From Sequoia sempervirens (taxonomy: Eukaryota > Streptophyta > Pinopsida > Cupressales > Cupressaceae), in assembly GCA_007258455.2 (NCBI GenBank), contig VDFB02139280.1, positions 53,524 to 117,523 of the forward strand: a DNA stretch of 64,000 bases, given 5' to 3'. The notes beneath the pieces are model-generated. The model did no database searches. It had not been told where the DNA came from and worked only from the letters and a program-made list of their open reading frames with translations. Of the stretch, positions 23,345 to 36,599 are shown piece after piece. Position 1 is the stretch's first letter, and the number at the start of each line of letters is the position of its first letter. Both the position numbers and the translations under genes were made by a program.

Positions 23345-26300
23345 ATGAACTTGAAAGTTCATCTTTTGTTTCAAAAATTTAAAATTCTTATATATAGAGC
23401 AAAAATGCTCACAAGCTTTACACCCTTGCTAGTATTTTGCATGTATGGGTTTGGACCTCAATCTACAAGTGCAAATTATGCATGCTTAAGAACTAGGAAC
23501 CTAATTGTGTCACATTGGTTGTGCGTCATTAAATCCCTCATCACTCTTACAAAAATTAAAAAAACACTTTAAATGGTCCCAAGTAGCAACTTACTTATGT
23601 CACTGACCAACACCCCTATTATTCCTATGTAAACTTATCATTATCAACTTATTCATAGGGCTTAATTACGTAACAAAGAAGTTGCTTGCTCTTCTATATT
23701 ACTATAATGGTTCACCTAGTAGCACTTCTTATCACCACCGAAGTTTTCTTTATGTAGATATCCATCATACATGTTTCTTGTGCAGGTATAAAAGCCTCAT
23801 ATCTAGTTATGATAGGAATGTGATATCAGGACCGATTCATACAACTTGGATTGGATCATAGTAGTATGATTGTGTCCCAATATTCTATACAATTTTATTT
23901 ATGGTTTTCCATGATTCTAACATCGTATCACATTCTATATTTTCAATACTAGCTCCATATCAAAAACATCACAATAGTTTAAGTCTACCTCATGTCATAT
24001 TTGAGATGCATTGTAATTTCATCTTATTTAATATTCACTAGGTGTATATATTTATCTATAATATTTCATCATATTTAGCTCAATACTTTATCAAGGGTTC
24101 TAACTTAAAATTAATTTATTATCCTTGTATGTATATGTGTATGCATGTATATAATATCTAAAAATAGAAAAGTAATAAAGGAGGTACAAATAAACCTAGG
24201 GATAACTTAGTATAGTTCTAAAAATTCTTAGCAATGTTTTCTCTATCACTATTCATCTTATATATTGTTTCTTAAATAATCTTTCTCTTATTGCATAGCT
24301 TAAACTATCATCACAAGGTAAAGAACTAATACGAATATTTTTTGAACAAGTGTGACAAGAATGCATTAGCTAAATTTCATTAGACAATTATAAAAACATG
24401 GCATATCCTTTAGAAACATGTGAGAGAATGTGCAAACTTTATCTCTAGACAAGTGGAAAGCAACCCACAAAATAATGTAAAGCATAAAGATAAAAGAAAA
24501 AATATTTTTTGTTGATACATGATTGCAATGCACTAGGGATGCTACTACATGTATAAATCTTGGTAAGCTCATGTTTTGACAAATAAGAGTTGAATTGTAG
24601 AACCACTCTTTTAATTAATTCTTCAACCTTAGTAGACTCTCACCATATACATATAAACTCTATGAAAAAGAGTTATACTATTTTAGTCGCCTCTTTTAAT
24701 TGTATGTATAAAATATTTTACTTGATTCTTCAACATTAGGATATATGTTGAAAACATATATAGGATCCATGGAAATGAGATATACTATTTCCTTCACCTC
24801 TTTTAGCTCTAGGCCTTCAAGATATTTCATGTCATATCATCTAAAAGATTAAACCTTGGCCCCACATTCTTGAAGGAATGTAATGCTCCACAATTTGTCC
24901 ACCTCCTCTAAGAAACTTATTTTGTTCTACCTCAGTACATAATACCCCATCTCTTCTACTATACTATATTGGTCCACACAAGATTTAAGAATTATTTCCT
25001 CCAATCTAAGCTACCATGTCATTATGTTAGAGTACTTGTAGTGTCACATGACTCGTACTTTTTGTACCAAACAAATACTCAGTTGCCAAATTTTAAATAA
25101 TTATGGATTAATTGATTTCCTAAACTTCTTGATTTCTATTATAATCTTCCTAAGAAAACCTACTATTATTACAACATTCCTATAATGATCTACTAAAATA
25201 CACTTTCTTCTACTAATCTTCTTGTAGATAATTTCACATTTTATTCTCACCTTGCATCTCTCAAAATACTACTCCACCTTTGAAATTTCCCTTTACATAT
25301 ATCAAGGAGCACATTGCTAACACTCATCATTGAGTATCAAGAACTACATTAGTTAATTTACTCACAAATTATTTTCACAGATCTTGGCATATTCAATCTA
25401 CATTTATGCTAAAACTTGATTGTGATCTCCACTATGAAATATCTTTGCATAAATTTATTGCATCTCTTTCCATATAAATTGTTAGTTTTAGATATGATTC
25501 ATGTGATGCAAAAATACCGGTATTGGCCGAATTATGCTTGATCCATGAAGAATCGAAGCATAACAGAGCCACCAATACTCAAATCTCAAGAAGATCATTC
25601 AAATGAAATTGAAACTAAACATTTTATCAAAACCTAACATACTAAATCATGAAAGCTTCCAAAACATCTACTCTAACCCATCTGAAACTTATCTTGTTGT
25701 GAAATTGGTGTCGTGTTGATGTGGAACAATGACCCTTTCCCAATCCTGTGATTAGTGAGCATGTTTCAGTCAATTCTATGGAAGAGAATCAATGAAACCA
25801 TTGTGACTAATGTATGAAAACCTAGATTATGCTAAAAATGAACATGATGCAAGCTAAGTTACCATGATTTTATGCTACAAATAATCTAATTATGCTATTG
25901 ATAAGCTAATCTAAGCTAAGATTATGCTAAAAGATGAAAACCCTAATTCATATACAAGCTAAGATGGATGCATGAAAGCCATTAATGGATGCTCTAAGCT
26001 ATTATGCAATGAAAATGAACTAAAATAAGCTAAAAATGGGTAAACGTGAGAGTATGGATGAAAATGAGTTCAACAACATAAGTTTGCTATTGAAAGATGG
26101 ATCCATTTGTCTCCAGATAGTGACCTATCTATAGGAGAGCAAATGAGGAATGAAGGGTTGAGATCAAAAATCTTAATCAACGATTCAAGATGAAGGGAAT
26201 GAGAGGCATGGATCATGGATTCTCATCAACGAATGAGAATGCATGATGAAAGTTAATCAAGGACCCACACTTGCCTCAAACACACTTTTGACCTGCTCAT

Positions 26301-28230
26301 ATAGGTCAAAGGTAACTTGCTAAAGAGGTTAAAGGTTAACTTGCATTTGAAGCTAAGTGAGTTGATTGGAAGAGAGGGAATATTCTTTAGAATATTCCCT
26401 TTTGATGAGGAAAAAGGTAATTTACAAATTAAAACAAAGTTTTAATTATGCAAAAAGGAGGATAAGGAATATTCCATGGGAATATTCCCTTTGCTTAGAA
26501 GAAAATTAGTTTAAAACTTGCTAATTAAACAAGGTTTAATTTATGCAATTAGGGAATTAGAAGAATTAAGAGATATTTATTAAATTAGATGATTTAATAA
26601 ATGGGTGAGAAATGGAAGTGATATTTAATTAAATAACTTAGCGTTATTTAATTAAATAAGATGACTTGGGAGATTAAATTAAATATTTTGATTTATTTAA
26701 TTTAATTAGATGAAGTGTTAGTGCGAAAAGAGATGAATTGACCTGATTTAATTAATTAGGAAAATAGATGAAAATGATGCAATTAATTAATTAGCTAGGC
26801 TAATTAAATTAATTAAGAGAAAAAAGGATGGATTAAAGAGGAAATGATGTTAGTAAATCTGATTTAAATATATGACATCAATTAGGACATTTTTCAGTGT
26901 CTACAATTCTAAACCCCATTCCCTCTATCTATTATTTTGAACATTATTCGATAACACTTATATCAACATGTTCCTTTTCTTATTATGAAATAATGCATAA
27001 GTACAAGATCATAATGGGTCAAACAACACTATTAAATGGAGATTGATATGTTAAAAAGAAACTTAAGTAACCTCACATAACAAATCAAAGGACATATCTA
27101 AGAAATATGAAAAAAATAGAAATAGAAGTTACATAAAAGTTTATGGAATTATTTTTATTTGATAATTTTAAATAACCAATATATTAACCTACTAATCTCA
27201 ATAAGGTTGGCCTAACTTACAATAAACATAATTAGGGGATAATAAATTACTAAATTATGGATAATAGGGGTCCTATTTGGTCATTACATATCCCCATACA
27301 TCTAGTGGCCATAAGGTATAGCAAGAACCTAGAATGAGCCTTAAAATCATGGTTGACTATTGAATAAATGCAAACAATAAAGGATTTAAATAATTTCTAG
27401 GGATTTATAAGTTTTCTTGTCATCTAAAATACATAAGATTTAAATGGTTGAACTTAATAGAAGTGAATTCTAAGTCAAAGGCATTCAAATAGCATACCAA
27501 GAATCACATATTTAAATCTAAGATTTGAGCTTAACATGGAGTTAAATGTGGGTTCAAATGGGACCTATCTTAATCCTAGGGTATTTCTTCTCCTATATTA
27601 GTAAGTAATATTAACCAAAATTTCATTCCAATGAGGAGCTAGGCATAATAAAACTATTCAATGTAATTAGTTTAAACCTATTACTAGTGTCTTGTAATGT
27701 CAAAAATCATATATTGTATAATTATTATATTAAGTTTTGGACTTGCTTTGGTGTTTTCCTCTCATATAATGTACTAGGATCATTTTAGCCTAGCCTTATT
27801 CTCTTACCCAATCCTAGTTTGTTCCCATCTTGTGAAGTCTCTAATAATGTTGTAATTGAATACTAGTGTGGCATGTGAATTCCATTCAACACACTTTTAA
27901 CCTTCAGTTTCTACCTATCAGTGTTCTTTTAACTTCCAAAATTTATTCCATAACTAACATTCACCCAAAATTTGGAATTCCAATAGTCACCTTTTCATTT
28001 TGAATGATTATTTGGCTTCCCTCTTCTTCAAATATTTTGGATCCTCATTTCCTTGTGTATGATTTATCTCTCTAAGAGTACTCTATAATATTTTATAGAG
28101 ATATATAGCACATTACAGTATTCTAGCATTCTACTACACCTCCATGGTCTTATGAGCATCCTTTCTTGTATAAAAGACTAGAGTTTTGTGAGTTTTAATT
28201 AATTTTCCTTCAATATTTTATAAAGATAAC
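23345..28230. repeat. Tandem duplication unit, copy A (~3.5 kb plus a 1.4-kb insertion)
   Basis: This interval aligns along its length with 28290-33810. Shared landmarks include GCTCACAAGCT (23408/28357), GATTGGATCATAGTAGTATGATTGTGTCCCA (23850/28797), AGAATGCATTAGCT (24358/29304) and CATTCTAGCATTCTACTACAC near the right end. No protein domain is readable in the unit. Copy A is interrupted at about 25480-26905 by a segment missing from copy B. Divergence by substitution and indel is considerable, so the duplication is old. Confidence 0.85.
25480..26905 (-). mobile_element. 1.43-kb insertion in copy A, candidate solo LTR
   Basis: The segment is absent from the equivalent point of copy B (about 32400-32420). 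On the minus strand it runs TGTAGACACTGAAAAATG to AAAACTAACA, so it has TG..CA ends like an LTR. An AATT lies at both junctions, but a clean 5-bp duplication is not visible, and copy B has ~16 bases here that copy A lacks. The right half is full of TTAATTAA-like runs. It has no coding sequence and the family is unknown. Confidence 0.45.
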
Positions 28231-28289
28231 AAAAAACTAGCTAATAAATGGGCTCATCAAGGTCATTGAATATAGAGGGTGTATAATCC

Positions 28290-31200
28290 TTCAAACATAT
28301 TCGCATATCAAACATCAACACTTGATGGTCTCAAATTTAAATTGGTAGAGCTAAAATGCTCACAAGCTCTATACCTTTGCTTGGATTTTGCAGTTGTGAA
28401 TTTGGACCTTTGTCTAGAAGTGCACATTATGCATGCCTCAAAACTAGGAATAGGTCTATTTGTGTCAAGTTGATTATGGGGTCATTAAACCCCTCATTAC
28501 TCTTATAAAAATAAAAATTCTTTTTGTTCCCAATTATTTACTTCTCTTTGTCATTGGCCAATAGCCCTGTTATTCCTATGTAAATTTATCATTATTGACT
28601 TTTATATAGGGTTTAATTACTAACAAAGAAGTTTATTTCTCTTATATATTACTATAATGATTCCTAGTCACACTTCTTATCACCACCAAAGTTTTCCTTA
28701 TGTACATATCTTTTCAAACAAACTTATTGTGTAGGTACAAAATCCCTATATCTACTTAGGATAGGATTGTGACATTAGGATAAATTCATACCACTTGGAT
28801 TGGATCATAGTAGTATGATTGTGTCCCACATGATCTTATACACTTATATTTATGGTGTTCCATGCTTCTAAAATTGTGTCACATTCTAGATTTTAAATGC
28901 TAGTTCTCTATCAAAACATCACAACAATATAAGTCTACCTCATGTGATATTTGAGGTAAGCTCAAATTTTATCGTATTTAATATTCATTAGGTGTATATA
29001 TTTATTCATTATATTTAATCATTTTAAGCTCAATAATTTATTTATGTTTTTGGCTTACAATTAATCTATTATCCTTGTGTGTTTATGTATGTATATATAT
29101 TCTAGAGCTAGAGATAGAAAACTAAAAATTGAGGTAAAATAAACATATAGAAAGTAGTATAGTTCTAAAAAGTGTTAGCAATATTTTTTCCATCACTATC
29201 ATTCATATAAATTTTCTTAAAAAGTCTCATTCATATTGCATAGCTCAAGCTATCATCACAAGGGAAAGAACTAAAAAGAACATTTTGTGAACAAATGTGA
29301 CAAGAATGCATTAGCTCAATTTTATTAGACTACCATGACAACATAGCATATCCTTTAGAAATATGTAGGATAATGTGAAAACTTTGTCTCTAGAAAAATT
29401 GGAAGTGAAGGTACACAAAAATGTAAAGCATAAAGATGATTTTTTTTTTTTGGTTGATACAAGATTGCAATGAATTACCTAGATGCTTCTACATTAGACA
29501 CCCTAGGTAGAATTTTTGTGATCTCAAATTTTGACAAATAAGAGTTGAGTTGTAGAGCCACTCTTTTAATTAATTATTTAGCCTTAGCATACTCTCAACA
29601 TATGCATAAACTCCATGGAAAAGAGCCATACTATTTTAGTCACCTCTTTCAATAATATAGAACAAATTTTTCAATTAGTTCTTCAACCTTAGCACACATT
29701 AAACATATGTATATGATCCATTGAAAAGATATATACTCTTTAAGTTTCACCTCTTTTTCTCTAAGGCCTTTAAAGATAGGTCATGCCACATCATTTAAGA
29801 GAATAAACCTTGGCCATTATACACCTCCCCACATCCCTAAAGGAACATGGTGTTCCTCAATGTGTCCACCTCCTTTAAGAAACTTCATTTTATTCTACCT
29901 TGGCACATAACACTTCATCCTTTCTACTACACTATCTTGGTCCACACAAGATTAAGACTTATTTCATGCTCTCTAGTCTACCATACCAATCTATTAGACT
30001 AATTGGATTATCACATGAATCTTACTTTTGCTACCCAACAAATACTCACTCGTCAATATTTCAATAATTATGCATTAATTGATTTCCTAAACTTTTTTAT
30101 TTATATTATAATATTCCCAAAAAAATAAATACTACTACTATTGCAACATTCTTATAATGATCTAGAAAAGTATACTTCCTTCTACTGGTTAGCTTCTTGC
30201 AAATAAATTTAAATTTTATTGTTTCCTATAATCTCTCAAAATACTACTCCATCTTTGAAATTTCCCTTTAAAACTATTAAGGAACACATTGGTAACACTC
30301 CTTATTGAGTAAGCCAAGGTTGTAACAAAAGACACCGTATAAGACGATGAACGGGTGGAGCGAGAGAGTCATTTTCAAATCTTCAAAAGGCGATGAGTCT
30401 GATGCCAAAGATGAAGGAAAGGCAGATGGCTTTTGTGGTCCGTTTGGGATCCTTCTTTCCTTTCCAAACCACTGGCTGTGTATTCTGGGCACGTTGACAG
30501 ATAATTTTGTTGTGGATGTTGTCTTTGTTGTGGTTGGCTTCATGGATCTATGAGAGTTTATTTTTCACTTTGTAGTTCATGCTCTTGGAGGCTGGAGATT
30601 TCTTTCATTTGAGCTATTGTAGATGTGTTTTCCCTTTCTTGTTTGTAGCTTGTGGGTGGTTGAGGGTGCTTTGCGTGTGAACACATTTTTGGTGGCTCAT
30701 GCTCTGGTGCTGGGTGTGGTGCTTGGGGTGTCTACAGTTGGTTTGTTTGTGAGATTTTTAGGCAGTTTTCAAACCTTGACTAGCATGTAGGGTCAAAGGT
30801 TGAGTTTGTTGGTCTTTCCTTCTCTCTTCTCTTTCCACTTGCATGCTTTCCTAGTCCTCTCTTGCTTTCTATGGGTTTATGTGCCTCTATGTTGGTCATA
30901 TCTTTTGTTGTTTCTTTGGGTTTGTGCTTTTGGGGGATCCCTTCTTTGTTGTGGGGTGTGGGTTTTGGTTTTCCTTTGGCGGGGTTGTCTATGGACAGTT
31001 TTTGGCATGTTTTAGACCCTAACTGGCATGTTGGGTTGGAGGTTGTTCTTCATTTTTTTCCCTTTTGTCTTCTCTCTCTGCTAAGAGGATTTCCTTGCCT
31101 TATCCTACTTCTCTCATGTCCCTCTGGCTTTTCTTTGGTGTTTTTTTTCTTAGCCTTGTGGTTGTTCTTCTCTAGGCTCCACTTATTTGTAGAGGTGTTT

Positions 31201-33810
31201 ATTTTTCTGACTCTCATGGGGAGTGTCTCTCTTGGTGTTGTGAGTTTGTGGTGTTCTTGGTGGAATGGCTTTCTACCTTCCTCATTTCTTCTTGTATGGA
31301 CATGTTTGTTAGTGTGCTGAAGGGGTTTGTGGTTGTTGTGGTTGCCATGGTTTCTTATTTTTTCCTACTGGGTGGTTGTGTTTCTAACAACCAGTCTTGT
31401 TTGTTGAGTTCTGTGTTTTCCCCTTTTGGGCTCTAAAGGTCATTTTTCAGGATGAGGGTGTGTTTGTTCATATGACTGGGCTCCCTCATTTGAATAGGAT
31501 TATGGATTTTTTATATCTTATCTCAAGGCTGTTGGTTGAGGAGTGCTCTTTTCTTTTTCTGGTGCTTCAGTTTACTGTTATGCCAAAGGATGCTATGTTG
31601 TTCCTTTTTATGGGTGTAGTTGCTTTCCTTCAGTTTTATAGTTTTGGTCTTCTATGGAGGTGTAGATTGCTCCTTCGAAGGTGGATCCTCTTCTATTGAG
31701 GTGGAGAGGTGTGCTATGGATCGAGTGGGAAGATCTATGTTTTGTGGCAAAGGTCCTTATTTCATCCTCTCCTATAGAGGTGAGCCCCCTTCTTTTGAGG
31801 CAAAGGTTGGGTTGGTGTTGTGAGAAAGTTGGGATCTTAAGTATTCTACTATTATCTTTAACTCTCCTATTGAGGTGGGGAGTTTGGATTTGTTGGGTGT
31901 TGTTGATAAGTGCTTTGTTGCAGTCTGGTTGTTTCAGGCTGATGGTTGCCTATTGTTTCAAGTTATTCTTTTGATATTTGGGTTTAAGGTCCCAGCCAAA
32001 ACTTTGTTGTATCTTGGGTGTGTTGGGATTAAGGTGAACCCATTAAAACCTTTTCTAATTTGTGTAGATTTGGGTAGTCATGTTGTTTATTTAGTGATAT
32101 ATTGCTAGTTTGCTGCTGGTTGTATATGTTGTATCTTTGTGCAACTTATCTTTCTCTAAGTGGGTTTCAGGTCCCTGTGAAAACCTACTTGTAAAAGGTT
32201 TTGGGTCCATTCAAAACCTATTTTTTCCATATAATCTAAACACTCCTTATTGAGTATCAATAACTACATTACTTATTCCACCCACAAAATTGTTTCTTAG
32301 ACCTTGACACCTTCAATCTGTATTTCTACTAAAATCTAATTGTGAACATGTTCTCCACCAAGAAAATTCTTTGTATAACTATTTTATCTCCTTCCTTCTA
32401 TTACTACTTTGAGTGGTGATTCTAAGCCCTATCCCCTCTAACCTATTATTTTGAACAATATTTGATAGCACTTATAACAACATGGTCTTGTCCTTATTAT
32501 TAAATAATGTATAATTAGAAGATTATAACGGGCCAAACAACACTATTAAATGATAATTGAAATGTTAAAAAATAAACTTAACTAACCTCACATATCAAAT
32601 CAAAGGACATATCTAATAAATATGAAAAAAATAGTAATAAAAGTTATAGAAACTGAATGTAGTTTATGGAATAATTTTTTATTTGATATTTTTAAAAGAC
32701 CAATATATTAACCTACTAGTTTCCATGGGGTTGACCTAGCCTATGATAAATATAATTAACTTGAATAAAAAATTACTAATATATGGATTTATATGATTTT
32801 TATTTGGTCATTACATCTCCATACATCCAATGGGAATAAGGCATAACATAATCCAAAATGAACCTTAAAAAAATGGTTGAATATTGAATAAAATCTAACA
32901 ATAAAGGTTTTAAATCATTTCTAGGGATTCCTGCATTCTTATAATCTCAAATACATAAGAATAAAATTATTAAACCTAATACGAGTGGATTTTAGTCAAA
33001 TGCATTCAAATAGCATAACAATTATCACATGTTGAAATCTAAGATTCAATCTCAACATGGAGGTAAACAAGGGTTAAAATGGGATCTAGTTTAATCATAG
33101 GACATTGCTTCTCACATACTGAGGTTTAAAACCCTTGAAATTTCATTCCAATGAGGAGCTTGGAATGATAAAATTATTCAATTTCATTTTATTTAAACCT
33201 ATTATTTTGTATTGTAGTGTCAAAAATTATATAAGTTTTGGGTTTGCTTTGGTGTTTTCCTCACATAGCATATAATACGATTATTTTATCCTATCCTTAG
33301 TCTTTCATCCAATCATTGTGCCAATGTTGTCTTGTATTTTATGTGTTATCATGTGTTCCCTTAATTTTTTATGTTTTGTTTTCATCTTGTGAAGTCTTTA
33401 AGCATGTTGTAGTTGAATGCTAGAGTGGCATGTGGAAATCATTCAACACACTTCTTTCCTTTAGCTGTATAGTCACAAAACATCTAGTTTCTACTTATCA
33501 ATGCTCTTTTAACTCCCAAAATTTATTTTATAAATACCATTCTCAATTTTTGAAGTCTAATAGTCACCTTTACATTTTAAATGACTATTTGGATTCTCTC
33601 TTCTTTCTTCAAATATTATAGATCCTCATTTATTCATGCATTCTTTAGCTCTCCAAGGGTAACCTACAATATTTTGTAGCATTATATATACCACATTACA
33701 ACATTCTAGCATTCTACTACACATCCATTTCCTTAGGAGCATCCTCATTTTTAGTATTAAAGACTAGTTTGATTTGTTTTATCCTCTTTTCCTTCATTAT
33801 TTTATAGTTT
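28290..33810. repeat. Tandem duplication unit, copy B (~3.5 kb plus a 1.93-kb insertion)
   Basis: Second copy of the unit, in the same orientation and starting about 60 bp after copy A ends. It is interrupted by a 1.93-kb insertion flanked by an 18-bp duplication. It lacks the 1.43-kb insertion of copy A, so the two insertions came after the duplication or were lost from one copy. Confidence 0.85.
30294..32256 (+). mobile_element. 1.93-kb retroposon-like insertion with 18-bp target-site duplication
   Basis: AACACTCCTTATTGAGTA occurs at 30294-30311 and again at 32239-32256, bracketing 30312-32238. Copy A has the single uninterrupted equivalent (AACACTCATCATTGAGTATC) near 25320, which confirms an empty site. 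A duplication this long and variable points to target-primed reverse transcription (LINE, SINE or processed transcript) and argues against LTR or common DNA transposons. The insert is T/G-rich, with short overlapping frames and no recognisable RT or endonuclease. Motifs like CTCCTAT(A/T)GAGGTG(G/A) recur at about 31690, 31768 and 31863. No clean poly(A) tail is seen at either end, so the strand given is a guess. Confidence 0.7.
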
Positions 33811-34774
33811 TGTTGTGTGTTTCCTTTAGAATTGTGGAGCTATCACCTCATTTATCTTACCATACACACTAGGTTAGTTCACCTTATAGAGTAGGAATTA
33901 ATGCTATAGATTTATTTTATTTCTTATTGCTATTCTTAGTCCTAGAAAAAAATACTTGTTGAGTGCACACTCTCTCCATTTTTTCCTCATTCTATTCGCT
34001 ACTCATGGAGTTTGAAAGACCAAATAGGGGCTTCAATTAATTTGGAAAGATCCTAATTAGTCACTTCCTTTCTCCCCTTCTCTGATTGTAGGTGTTTTGG
34101 ACTCCTAAATGTATTAAGGGTTTGACTTTTTTCTCCTCTCATATTAAATAATTTATTTCTTTAAAAATTATTAGTACTGATTTTAATTTTTTTGTTCACT
34201 TTTGGTATATCTTGTATGTCATATTGTGTGAAGTTGAATCCCTATGCATAGGTATTCTTAAAATGCATGTCATAACTAGATTTTTGCAACAATACACAAA
34301 CTAGATGCCAACACATTGACTAGACGATACCATATTTGATACTATCTTGGCTAATGATATTCCCATGTTATTTTCTAGGCTCTTTATCATTTCAATATTT
34401 TTCTTTTATGATTACTTTCTTAATTCTCTTTCTATATATTATATTTTAATTTTTTTCTTTGTTTCCATAACCTAGATTAATTAGTATAAATTTAAAGTTT
34501 AACACATCTTAAATTATCATGTACATTTTGGTGAACCTAAAATTTTGAATTTGAACACATTTTAAATTATCATTTACATTTTGGTGAACCCAAAAATTTT
34601 AAATAATTTTTTTTTTTCATTCAATTTTCTTCCAAAAATAAAATCATTTTCTTTTCTTTTCTCAAATTTTGGGGCATTGCTACATACCTCTTCCATAGTC
34701 TTAAACCTAATAAATATAATGGCCTTTGGTTAGCATATCTAAATATCTTATTCTATTCTCTTTGTTTTGTTATC
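33811..34774 (+). other. Probable leader of a gypsy-like element
   Basis: No gene. Two ~60-bp near copies of TTAAATTATCAT(G/T)TACATTTTGGTGAACC lie at 34511-34540 and 34561-34590. They precede the short frame at 34775, an arrangement reminiscent of the untranslated leader of gypsy elements. The PBS and LTR were not located. Confidence 0.3.
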
Positions 34775-36085
34775 ATGTCTCCAATACCCATGAGTGTTTT
34801 TTTCCTTTATGAAAACCATCTCTTCAATGAAGACTTTTCTCATGTTGATAATGAGCCTTATCTCTTTTATCATTCGTCTAATGATCTACCACCCTTTTAT
34901 TTCTCCAGTTATTTTATTTCTTTAGAGGAAGACCCTTTCCTTTCTAAGTACAATCTACAACATGATGATAATATTGATAATTTTCCTGACATCACCTTCC
35001 CTACTCTTCATACTAATGCTCTCCCCATTGGTGACGAGGTATCATCATATGTTGACTCTCATCCCATGTCAAATGATATGTGAAGAGAGATTGAACATAC
35101 ACTTTCAATTTCTAAACTTCAAAACCTTATATTCCTAACACTAAAACTCCACTAATCAATGTATTTTATGAATAGACTTATTGCACCTGCTTTAGTGATG
35201 CTTAATAAGTCCACCATGTAATAGTTGGTATAGAATGCTCTACACCATACAATATTTGGACAAATATTGTAGCCACACAAGATATAGGAACTTCTATGAA
35301 AGCACAAGAGAGATCAACTATGAGAAAATAATTATATTATATCAAAGTATGCAAATGATACAATGATAATGACTTACTTAAAATTGAATGAATGAATTAC
35401 AAAGGGAACTCCTTGGTTATATAGACCAAGGTGAACATAGGATTACATGATTATGATGTGTCTTAATCTTATGACTTGAGACATAAAGTGATAAGTATCC
35501 TATATGTACCCTAATTAAACTTAAGTAACAAGTTTGATTAGGACCTAGGTGATGAACTAGCTAGGTAAAACACCCCTTTCACACCAACACACCAACATTA
35601 AAGATGTAGCCTCTTTGGTCTTTCCAAAAATTACCATGCATTAGTGCCTAATATACTCACACCTTCACATCCAATTATCACCATATGATATTTTCTTGAT
35701 GAACCCATGGATCCTCTTATCAAATTTCATGCCATAGGGAACATATAAAATGCTTGAAAATTCTAAAACCTCAATCATGTGCATTTTTCTCTTCTTTCAT
35801 AAGTTCATATTCTTCCATCATATCCTCATGTATTTACATTAATAAAATTAAATAGTATGACCTTATTGAGTAGATTTGGGCTACTCAAGATAAGATCTTT
35901 CTTTTGGAGTTGATACAAATGTCACCTTCTTATTATTACATGCTTCAAAAGGATTTACAAAATATTCATGTTTTATCTTTTGCTAAGCCACCTAAAGTAT
36001 GTACTCCAATCAAATACATTTATTCTAATATAATGGATATCACATTTCTTCCATCTAAGATTATTTCTTGTGAGGTTTAGAAAAA
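34775..36085 (+). pseudogene. Gypsy-like gag/pro remnant, interrupted by a solo LTR
   Basis: An open frame 34775-35083 (102 residues, starting MSPIPMSVF, acidic and rich in His/Asp/Tyr) is followed by broken coding-like text. Removing the solo LTR at 35217-35589 and one CACCA copy joins the frame ..VMLNKST to NIKDVASL.. without a break. Further on, around 35880-36060, the reading LLELIQMSP..YYYMLQKDLQ then DITFLPSKII resembles the gag/protease linker of Athila/Tat-type gypsy elements. The match is weak and the element is dead. Family assignment is inference. Confidence 0.35.
35217..35589 (-). mobile_element. 373-bp solo LTR (copia-like) with CACCA duplication
   Basis: On the minus strand it begins TGTTGGTGTGAAAGG and ends CTATTACA. 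CACCA lies at 35212-35216 and again at 35590-35594, a 5-bp target duplication. The LTR has a TATA-like TCTATATAACC and a poly(A)-signal-like AT-rich part, as expected of an LTR. No internal domain is present, so it arose by LTR-LTR recombination. It sits inside the gag remnant. Confidence 0.8.
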
Positions 36086-36177
36086 ATCTTGGGTGAAGCC
36101 ACAATAGTGGTTTACAATTTGATGGAGGAAGGAAAACTGAGAAAGAATGACCCCATGGCAAAAAAATTGGTTTTAGG

Positions 36178-36337
36178 GGTTTGAATGAACCTACAAGTTC
36201 GACCGAACCAAAAAGGGGTTCAACCGAACTAGGGTTCAAATGAACCCATTAATTATTGGGCCCACATTTCCTGCCCAGAAAAACAAAGGAAAATGCATAT
36301 TGAGTGGGGTTCAAATGAAACCTGGTTCGAATGAACC
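36178..36337. repeat. Cluster of GGTTCRAnyGAACC-type palindromes
   Basis: Six short imperfect palindromes of the GGTTC..GAACC type lie at 36178-36191, 36197-36208, 36217-36230, 36232-36247, 36308-36322 and 36324-36337. GGTTCGAATGAACC and GGTTCAAATGAACC are typical. No gene explains them. Confidence 0.6.
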
Positions 36338-36599
36338 CCCCTTATTCCTGATTCTCACGCTGAAACACAAAAAAAGCCTAAATTTTTATGCTTCGAAGCT
36401 CGGGTTGAGGATGAAAATGGAGGAGCCTTCACAAATCCAACTGGAATAAGGTAGCCCTTGGAACGAGCTATCCAATGAATATAATTTTAATATGTTTTAG
36501 TTTTATTATGTATTTGTTTTTTTAGTTTTATTAAACATAGGTTTTTCATCGAAAATGAAGGTATTTGTTCTACGCATGTGGAAAAATAACAGATTATCA

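Noticed and set aside
30800..32108. Several overlapping hydrophobic plus-strand frames that look like membrane proteins
   Set aside because: T/G-rich DNA gives Phe/Leu/Val-rich frames by composition. They overlap one another, have no shared start, and lie in a retroposon-like insertion.
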